DNA from: an uncultured Oscillibacter sp.
GTDB lineage: Bacteria; Bacillota; Clostridia; Oscillospirales; Oscillospiraceae
Length of the DNA stretch: 13,809 nt
Assembly (NCBI GenBank): GCA_947245315.1
Contig: CAMXNV010000032.1
Coordinates: forward strand, 1-13,809
Direction of reading: 5' to 3'
Shown here piece by piece: positions 6,506-11,821 of the stretch (the stretch's first letter is position 1; the number at the start of each line of letters is the position of its first letter). Made by a program: the position numbers and the translations under genes. The notes under the pieces are model-generated. The model worked only from the letters and a program-made list of their open reading frames with translations. It made no database searches and had not been told where the DNA came from.

Positions 6506-8389
6506 ATGGCAAAAAAGCAGTTCAAAGCGGAATCCAAGCGGCTCCTGGACCTGATGGTCAACTCCATCTACACCCACAAGGAGATTTTCCTCCGGGAGAT
6601 CATCTCCAACGCCTCCGACGCCTGCGACAAGCTGTGCTACCTGGCCCTGACGGACCAAGCCGTCGGCATGGACCGGGGGGACTTCAAGATCGAGATCACC
6701 GCCGACAAGGAGGCCCGGACCCTCACCGTCTCCGACAACGGCGTGGGTATGGACCGGGAGGACTTGGAGAACAACCTGGGCGTCATCGCCTCCTCCGGGT
6801 CCTATAAGTTCAAGCAGGAGCTGAGAGACGCCGCCAAGGACACCGACGTCATCGGCCAGTTCGGCGTGGGCTTCTACTCCGCCTTCATGGTCTCCGACCA
6901 GATCACCGTGGTGACCCGGAAGTACGGCGCGGACAGCGCCTATCGCTGGCAGTCCTCCGGGGCCGACGGCTACACCATCTCCGAATGTGAAAAGGCGACC
7001 GTGGGCACGGACATCGTCATGCGCATCAAGCCCGACTCGGAGGAGGAGCGCTACGGCGAGTTCCTGGAGGGCTGGCGGCTCCAGGAGCTGGTGCGGAAGT
7101 ACTCGGACTACATCCGCTTCCCCATCCGGATGGAGGTCTCCAAGACCCGGAAGAAGGAGGACTCCCCGGAGGACAAGCCGGAGTACGAGACCTACACGGA
7201 GATCGAGACCCTGAACTCCATGGTGCCCATCTGGCAGCGGGCCAAGAGCGAGGTCACCCAGGAGGAATACTATAAGTTCTACCGGGACAAGTTCCACGAC
7301 TACGCCGACCCCCAGCGGGTCATCCCCGTCTCCGTGGAGGGCAATATCACCTACAAGGCCCTGCTCTTCGTCCCCGGGGCCACCCCCTTCGACTACTACA
7401 CCAAGGAGTTTGAGAAGGGCCTCCAGCTCTACTCCAACGGCGTCCTCATCATGGACAAGTGCGCGGACCTCCTGCCGGAGCACTTCCGCTTCGTCCGGGG
7501 CGTCGTCGACTCCCCGGACCTGAGCCTGAACATCTCCCGGGAGCTCCTCCAGCACGACCGGCAGCTGAAAGTGATTGCCGGGAACCTGGAGAAGAAGATC
7601 AAGGCGGACCTCAGCAAATTCCTCTCCGAGGACCGGGAGGGCTATCAGACCTTCTGGAAGAACTTCGGCCGCCAGCTCAAGTACGGCGTGGTGAACGAGT
7701 ACGGGCGGCACAAGGAGCTCCTCCAGGACCTGCTGCTGTTCTACTCCTCCACGGAGAAGAAGCCCGTCACCCTGGACGAGTACGTCTCCCGGATGAAGGA
7801 GGATCAGAAATATATTTACTACGCCGCCGGAGAGACGGCGGACAAGATCGACAAGCTCCCCCAGACCGAGGGCCTGCGGGACGCGGGGACGGAGATCCTC
7901 TACTTCACCGAGGAGGTGGACGAGTTCTGTGCCCAGACCCTCCGGACCTACAAGGAGAAGGAATTCCGCTCCGTGCTGGACCAGGAGATCGAGGAGGGCG
8001 CGGAGAAGAAGGCCGAGGAGGAGGCCCAGGCCCACAAGGGGACCTTCGACTTCGTGAAGGAGGCCCTGGGGGACGCGGTGAAGGAGGTCAAGGCCAGCGC
8101 CCGGCTGAAATCCCACCCCGTCTGCCTCACCGCCGGGGAGGGGCTGAGCTTCGAGATGGAGAAGTATTTCCAGGCCGTCCAGCCCGACGCGGCCCTCAAG
8201 GCGGAGCGGATCCTGGAGCTGAACGTGGAGCACCCCGCGTTCCAAGCCCTGGAGGCTGCCGTGGAGGCGGACCCGGAGAAGGCAAAGACCTACGCCAGCC
8301 TGCTGTACAGCCAGGCCCTGCTCATCGCGGGGCTGCCGTTGGACGACCCCTCGGGGTACACGGATCTGGTCTGCGGATTGATGAAATAA
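6506..8389 (+). CDS. htpG: Molecular chaperone HtpG (Hsp90)
   Basis: Bacterial Hsp90, a dimeric ATP-dependent cytosolic chaperone for late folding and remodelling. The 627-residue length is normal. The N-terminal GHKL ATPase domain shows EIISNASDACDKL (Glu31 the likely catalytic base, Asn35 for Mg), DNGVGM (Asp77 contacts adenine) and the lid or glycine motif GQFGVGFYSAF (117-127). The middle domain and the C-terminal dimerisation domain follow without interruption. The reading frame is open 26 codons further upstream, but MAKKQFKAES is the conserved Hsp90 beginning and the promoter boxes lie inside the upstream stretch. The nearest purine-rich site (AGAAGGAAG, about 6485-6493) is farther from the ATG than usual. 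A strong terminator follows. Confidence 0.97.
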   Translation: MAKKQFKAESKRLLDLMVNSIYTHKEIFLREIISNASDACDKLCYLALTDQAVGMDRGDFKIEITADKEARTLTVSDNGVGMDREDLENNLGVIASSGSYKFKQELRDAAKDTDVIGQFGVGFYSAFMVSDQITVVTRKYGADSAYRWQSSGADGYTISECEKATVGTDIVMRIKPDSEEERYGEFLEGWRLQELVRKYSDYIRFPIRMEVSKTRKKEDSPEDKPEYETYTEIETLNSMVPIWQRAKSEVTQEEYYKFYRDKFHDYADPQRVIPVSVEGNITYKALLFVPGATPFDYYTKEFEKGLQLYSNGVLIMDKCADLLPEHFRFVRGVVDSPDLSLNISRELLQHDRQLKVIAGNLEKKIKADLSKFLSEDREGYQTFWKNFGRQLKYGVVNEYGRHKELLQDLLLFYSSTEKKPVTLDEYVSRMKEDQKYIYYAAGETADKIDKLPQTEGLRDAGTEILYFTEEVDEFCAQTLRTYKEKEFRSVLDQEIEEGAEKKAEEEAQAHKGTFDFVKEALGDAVKEVKASARLKSHPVCLTAGEGLSFEMEKYFQAVQPDAALKAERILELNVEHPAFQALEAAVEADPEKAKTYASLLYSQALLIAGLPLDDPSGYTDLVCGLMK

Positions 8390-8396
8390 CAAAGGA

Positions 8397-8429
8397 CGGG
8401 ACCCGGCAAAATGCCGGGTCCCGTTTTTT
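8397..8429. terminator. Terminator after htpG, possibly shared with the convergent gene
   Basis: A perfect 11-bp stem, CGGGACCCGGC (8397-8407) with GCCGGGTCCCG (8413-8423), has a 5-base loop and six Ts on the plus strand. On the minus strand only a poor U tract (TCCTTTG) follows, so it is clearly the htpG terminator and only possibly one for the gene ending at 8451. Confidence 0.9.
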
Positions 8430-8450
8430 GATGCGGGGGCACTTTTGGGG

Positions 8451-9827
8451 TCAAGGCTCAACCGGCGGCGGGCCCTCCCCGGCTTCCCCGTCAATCGTAT
8501 AGGCCGAGCCGTCCGAGCAGATGAGCTTGGCGCCGGCGGGAAACTTGGAGTCTGCCCGGAAGATCGTTCTCCACTGGGCCACCGTGCCGCCGTATTGGAC
8601 AACGAGGTTGGAGGCACAGCCCTCAAAGGCGTTGTCCCCTATGTACAGGACATTGGCGGGGATGGTCACGTTTTCCAAGGCGCTGCAATTCAGGAAGGCG
8701 GAGCCGTCTATCCTGGTGACGCTGTCCGGGAGCGCTATATGTTTCAGGCCGGTGCAGCTGCTGAAAGCGCTGGACATGATCGTTTCGAGCGTGGAGCCGG
8801 GCTGGAAAGTCACTCTGGTCAGGCTGCCGCATTCGAAGAAAGCGGCGCTTATAAAAGTAACCGTAGACGGAATGGTAATGCCTTCCAAATTATCGCAGCG
8901 CGTAAAAGCGCCTGGTCCCGTCCAAAAAGAGTCAATATTGGTTACGCCCTCTAATATCAAAACATTTTTTATATTGGGATTTCCCCGGTTGTCGCTAGAG
9001 TCAATGGTTGGGAAATAGTCTTTTTGCCACTTGGGAACCGAGTATTGATCGCTGGAACCGCCGGAAAATTCAAAATACTTCCCCAGCGACCCTTGTCCGC
9101 CAATCACCAGGGTTCCCGCGGCGTCAAGATACCACCCGTCCCATTGGGCGTAGAGCGTTGTGTCTTCTGAAAAGACCGAGGACGCCGTGTACTCCGTGCC
9201 GTCCACCGGCGCGTCAAACCAGCCCATAAATTTCAGGCCGATATTCGGGTCCGCGTCGGTAGGCGCCTCGCCATACTGAGGAGCCTCCGGCAGGGCAACC
9301 GTGCCGTCCGCCTCTACCTGAACAATGGTCTGGCCGGTGTCCGCGTCCCACTTGCCTCCGTTGGCGTCAAAGGTGACGGAAAAGGGCTCCGGCTCCGGGA
9401 CCAGCTTGTAATACCCGTTGGCGTCCGCCGACGCGGAGACCTCCCAGCCCGAGGGCGCGGCCCCGGCGGCGAAGGTCTTGGCCATCACCGTGGCCCCGGC
9501 GGCCAGGGTGACGGTCCCGGTATTGGTGAAGGTCCCGTCCGCCACCACCCGGCCCGTGGCCGTGACGTTCAGCGTCCCGGCGTTGGTCAGGCCGCCGCGC
9601 AGTTGCAGCGTGTTCCCGCTGGTGACTATGGTGGTCCCGTTGTTCCGGAGGGCGTCCGCCGTCAGGGTGCCGTCCACCCGGAGGGTCTTGCCCGGGTAGA
9701 CCTCCAGGTCAATGCCGCTCTGGAGGTCCAGCGTCTTTCCGGAGGCCACGGAGAGGCCCGTGTCCACCTCCAGGGTGTTTTTCTTCGGCGTTGCGTCCGA
9801 GGCGTCCGTGTTGGGCGCAACGGACAC
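8451..9827 (-). CDS. C-terminal half of an interrupted secreted protein: beta repeats, InlB B-repeat, BspA-type LRR
   Basis: This reading frame is in the same phase as the FecR gene to its right and is separated from it only by one TAG codon (9852-9854) and eight sense codons. Drawn from its first GTG it has 458 residues. Residues about 18-120 are short Gly/Thr/Asn-rich beta-strand repeats (GTLTADAL, GTLNVTATG, GTFTNTG, GTVTLAAG), like a parallel beta-helix. Residues 149-229 match a Listeria-Bacteroides (InlB B) repeat, starting VTFDANGG and ending TLYAQW. Residues about 286-405 hold BspA-type LRR_5 repeats such as LKHIALPDSVTRIDGSAF. The end is GPPPVEP, with no LPXTG or other anchor. There is no signal peptide and only a weak possible ribosome site before the GTG, so this is most likely the untranslated second half of a broken gene. 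Reinitiation or readthrough is possible. Confidence 0.65.
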   Translation of the reverse strand: MSVAPNTDASDATPKKNTLEVDTGLSVASGKTLDLQSGIDLEVYPGKTLRVDGTLTADALRNNGTTIVTSGNTLQLRGGLTNAGTLNVTATGRVVADGTFTNTGTVTLAAGATVMAKTFAAGAAPSGWEVSASADANGYYKLVPEPEPFSVTFDANGGKWDADTGQTIVQVEADGTVALPEAPQYGEAPTDADPNIGLKFMGWFDAPVDGTEYTASSVFSEDTTLYAQWDGWYLDAAGTLVIGGQGSLGKYFEFSGGSSDQYSVPKWQKDYFPTIDSSDNRGNPNIKNVLILEGVTNIDSFWTGPGAFTRCDNLEGITIPSTVTFISAAFFECGSLTRVTFQPGSTLETIMSSAFSSCTGLKHIALPDSVTRIDGSAFLNCSALENVTIPANVLYIGDNAFEGCASNLVVQYGGTVAQWRTIFRADSKFPAGAKLICSDGSAYTIDGEAGEGPPPVEP

Positions 9828-9851
9828 GGCGCTTCCGGCGTCCAGCAGGGC

Positions 9852-9854
9852 CTA
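9852..9854 (-). other. In-frame amber codon splitting the FecR-LRR gene
   Basis: The minus strand reads GAG GCC TAG GCC CTG. The frame is open on both sides, from 10916 down to 8451. A CAG (Gln) codon would restore an 821-residue protein through AEAQALLDAG, a natural-looking join. The TAG sits in the palindrome GGCCTAGGCC. Confidence 0.9.
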
Positions 9855-10916
9855 GGCCTCCGCGTCCGTCAGCTTCATGCCCTTGGGCGGCGCGGGGGGA
9901 GGCGTGGGCTCGGGTTCCGGCGCGGGGGCGGGGGGATCGTCCCGGTCCCCGTCCCGGTCGTCGTTCTCCGGGGGGCGGGACGGCGTTTCCTCCTTGGGCG
10001 GCGTAGCGCCGCCGGGCCACTCCACGGGCTCAGGTTTCGCGGTCTGCCCCTGTTTCTTCTGGGCCTCCTGGATCTGCTCCAGCTCCTTGCCCAGCTCGTC
10101 CTCATCCCGGTCCTGCCGCTTCACCGCCTCGCCCAGGACCTCCGGCGTGGCGGTCTTCCCGCCGGGCATCCGGCCATCCGGGAGGCCCCCGGCGGTCTTG
10201 GCGATCTCCCTGGGGATATCCAGCCCCGTCTTCTCGGCGATTTTGTCGCAGAGGGGCATGTCCCGGATCACGTCCGTCAGGACGAAGCCCGGAATCTCCT
10301 CCACTGTAAGCTTTTGCAGGATGATGTCGCACTTGTCCCCCACCTTGTCCTGGGGGTAGACCACGCACTCCGCCACGTCGCCCCCGTGGAGCTCGGCGGT
10401 CTTCAATTGGCTGGTCACCGGGTCCGACACCACGCACTGGAGGGTCCCCTCCAGCAGGCAGATCGTGGTCCTCCAGCGGTCCTCCGTCTGGACCCAGCCG
10501 CTGGTCCCCCGGATGCCCACCACCATGGTGGAGGTGCTGACATTCAGGGTCTCGTCGTTCTCCAGCTCCTCGGCCACGTTGAAGAACAGGTTTCCCGACC
10601 AGAGGTTCACCTCCAGCAGCTTCCCGCTCTTCCGGACCTCCACCTCGCTGAGCGCGTCCTCCTTCAGGAGCTTCGTGTTGTCCAGGTTGATCCAGGCGTA
10701 GCTCTCCTCGCCCGTGGACACGTGGTAGCCGCTGTAGAGCCGCATCTTCTCCAGCAGGGTCAGCTTCTTCCCGCTGCCCTTGCTGACCTCCACGGTTCCC
10801 TCGGTCCTGGCCAGGCGGACGGCCGCGCCGGAGGCGTCCTCCGCCGCCAGGGCGGACCCCGCCAGTCCTGTCAGCAAGGCCAGGGCCAGGAGGAGGGATA
10901 GGATTTTTCGTGTCAT
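9852..10916 (-). CDS. FecR-domain secreted protein, truncated by an amber codon
   Basis: A 354-residue protein with a clear Sec signal peptide (MTRK, hydrophobic 5-20, cleavage likely after SALAA at about 25). A FecR domain follows (about 33-162), including STMVVGIRGTSGWV at 128-141, a hallmark of secreted FecR-domain proteins. These are often cell-surface or secreted proteins in Clostridia, not iron regulators. Next are a mixed helical region (about 205-290) and a Pro/Glu/Asp-rich linker (about 293-345) that ends at the amber codon. The linker suggests an outward-facing stalk for the domains encoded beyond the stop. The ATG at 10916 follows AAAGGAG nine bases upstream. An upstream open stretch to 11039 overlaps the promoter and is rejected. 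Promoter, ribosome site and signal peptide all look functional. Confidence 0.85.
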   Translation of the reverse strand: MTRKILSLLLALALLTGLAGSALAAEDASGAAVRLARTEGTVEVSKGSGKKLTLLEKMRLYSGYHVSTGEESYAWINLDNTKLLKEDALSEVEVRKSGKLLEVNLWSGNLFFNVAEELENDETLNVSTSTMVVGIRGTSGWVQTEDRWRTTICLLEGTLQCVVSDPVTSQLKTAELHGGDVAECVVYPQDKVGDKCDIILQKLTVEEIPGFVLTDVIRDMPLCDKIAEKTGLDIPREIAKTAGGLPDGRMPGGKTATPEVLGEAVKRQDRDEDELGKELEQIQEAQKKQGQTAKPEPVEWPGGATPPKEETPSRPPENDDRDGDRDDPPAPAPEPEPTPPPAPPKGMKLTDAEA

Positions 10917-10973
10917 GTCGGGTCTCTCCTTTGCCGCCCCGCCGGGGCCGTGATGGGGAGTCGATTCAGGGTT

Positions 10974-11003
10974 ATTATACCATGCCGTGGAGACTTTTGT
11001 AAA
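10974..11003 (-). promoter_or_regulatory. Strong promoter of the FecR-LRR gene
   Basis: Minus strand: TTTACA (11003-10998), an 18-base spacer and a perfect TATAAT (10979-10974) preceded by TGG, an extended -10. The leader of about 50 bases can form a small hairpin (GCCCC at 10936-10940 with GGGGC at 10944-10948) directly before the ribosome binding site (10932-10926). Confidence 0.85.
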
Positions 11004-11016
11004 GGATTGGAGGGAC

Positions 11017-11188
11017 AGGGGGAGTGCCCAAACGCGCATTTTATCGGGGGATGGACCGTAGGGGCGGCTATCAGCCGCCCGTCCTCTTCAAACACCGGAC
11101 TTCCCGGAGGACGGGCGATGGATCATCGCCCCTACAGAATGCCGGGGGAAATCAAACATCATAAAATGCGCGAATAGGACACCCCCCT
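11017..11188. mobile_element. MITE-like inverted-repeat element without coding capacity
   Basis: The element is bounded by 28-bp imperfect terminal inverted repeats. The outer AGGGGG (11017-11022) mirrors CCCCCT (11183-11188), ten partly matching bases follow on each side, then a perfect 12-bp pair, CGCGCATTTTAT (11033-11044) with ATAAAATGCGCG (11161-11172). Inside is a nested palindrome (11058-11135): GTAGGGGCG against CGCCCCTAC at the ends, GCCCGTCC (11077-11084) against GGACGGGC (11109-11116), and two local hairpins, GGGCGGCT-atc-AGCCGCCC and GGGCGATG-gat-CATCGCCC. It contains no gene. No clear target duplication was seen. It ends 14 bases upstream of the FecR -35 box. The mobile nature is inferred from structure only. 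Confidence 0.6.
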
Positions 11189-11196
11189 CCAGCCAC

Positions 11197-11232
11197 AAAA
11201 ATACGGGAAAGGGCTTAGCCCTTTCCCGTATT
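11197..11232 (-). terminator. Terminator of the 58-residue protein gene
   Basis: A perfect 15-bp stem, AATACGGGAAAGGGC (11200-11214) with GCCCTTTCCCGTATT (11218-11232), has a 3-base loop. On the minus strand it ends in a run of five Ts (11201-11197), so it serves the gene to its right. It begins 34 bases after that gene's stop codon. Confidence 0.9.
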
Positions 11233-11266
11233 CCGCATTCGCTTTTGTCCGGGGATCGCTCCCCGT

Positions 11267-11443
11267 TCAGACGCAGCGGTACAGCTTGCGGCTGTGGTTG
11301 AACATGCCGCCCTGGACCACGCTGCGCTTCCTCCGGCCGGACACCAGCCGGTTCATCACCTCGGCGGTTCGCTCCGCCCCCGTCCGGTTCTCATAGGAGA
11401 CCTGGGGCTGGCTGCCGGACGCATACGCCGGTTTTTGAATCAT
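11267..11443 (-). CDS. Small basic protein of 58 residues, function unknown
   Basis: I do not recognise this protein. It begins MIQKPAYASG and ends HSRKLYRCV. It has no membrane segment and no signal peptide. Its middle (about 20-34) could be helical, and the second half is strongly basic, with GRRKR (36-40), ending in a Cys two residues from the C-terminus. The evidence for a real gene is its setting: a consensus-like promoter about 95 bases upstream, a near-perfect AGGAGGTG ribosome site six bases before the ATG, and a strong intrinsic terminator after the stop. An in-frame extension to 11473 is open, but it would place the ribosome site inside the coding region. A nucleic-acid-binding or ribosome-associated role fits the charge but is only a guess. 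Confidence 0.7.
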   Translation of the reverse strand: MIQKPAYASGSQPQVSYENRTGAERTAEVMNRLVSGRRKRSVVQGGMFNHSRKLYRCV

Positions 11444-11538
11444 ACTACGCACCTCCTGTTCAAGCGTCCGCAAAGCGCCGTCCTCCGGCCCTTCGCGTCT
11501 TCCTTGAGGGTCTCTCTCCGTCCTCGGAGATTGGCGTT

Positions 11539-11567
11539 AGTATACCGATTTTCCAGCCCCTTGGCAA
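11539..11567 (-). promoter_or_regulatory. Strong sigma-A promoter of the 58-residue protein gene
   Basis: Minus strand: TTGCCA (11567-11562), a 17-base spacer and TATACT (11544-11539), five of six consensus bases in each box. The leader is about 90 bases long and includes a small hairpin (CTCCG with CGGAG, 11516-11529). Confidence 0.85.
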
Positions 11568-11759
11568 GCCGCAAACTAGGCAAACTTTTCCGCAACGGCC
11601 TCTCAAATTTATACTTATTGCATAAATTTTCCGTCTATTTTTCGACATTATGACGGAACTGTTAAGAGACGGCCACCCTCTCCCCCTCCGCCGCCGGGGG
11701 AGGCGGCGAAAAAAAACGCCCTTTTCCCGCCCTTCCCCCTACCATTTTTCCCGTGCATC
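11568..11759. other. AT-rich intergenic stretch with an inverted repeat, before the alpha-galactosidase promoter
   Basis: No gene is seen here. AAATTTAT (11605-11612) and ATAAATTT (11622-11629) are perfect inverted copies nine bases apart, in an AT-rich island that contrasts with the surrounding GC-rich DNA. Farther right is a GC-rich hairpin (CGCCGCC at about 11689-11695 with GGCGGCG soon after) followed by eight As. On neither strand does it have the T run of a terminator. The first dyad could be an operator. No known consensus was recognised. Confidence 0.4.
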
Positions 11760-11768
11760 TGATACAAT
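11760..11768 (+). promoter_or_regulatory. Extended -10 promoter of the alpha-galactosidase gene
   Basis: TGATACAAT is an extended -10 (TG, one base, TACAAT with five of six matches). No good -35 box stands 16-18 bases upstream, which is typical of extended -10 promoters or of genes needing an activator. It lies about 54 bases before the start codon. Confidence 0.6.
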
Positions 11769-11821
11769 GGGTTCCAATCCGCGGGGACCACCCCCGCCCC
11801 ACCACCCACAAGGAGGCCCCC

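Noticed and set aside
6473..8626. A 717-codon open frame on the minus strand
   Set aside because: It is antisense to htpG and beyond; biased composition, no ribosome site and no family resemblance. The htpG frame is certain.
9852..9854. Genome-wide recoding of TAG (pyrrolysine or a suppressor) as the explanation for the split gene
   Set aside because: The Crp/Fnr gene ends normally with TAG at 5376-5378 and reading through it would run into the next gene, so TAG works as a stop here. Nothing for pyrrolysine is seen in the window, although the rest of the genome is not visible.
10917..11039. Upstream in-frame extension of the FecR gene
   Set aside because: It would include the -10 and -35 boxes and part of the repeat element. 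The ATG at 10916 has an ideal ribosome site and begins a perfect signal peptide.
11680..11712. GC-rich hairpin followed by eight As as a terminator
   Set aside because: The T run needed after the stem is absent on the plus strand, and on the minus strand it precedes the stem, so it is not an intrinsic terminator in either direction.
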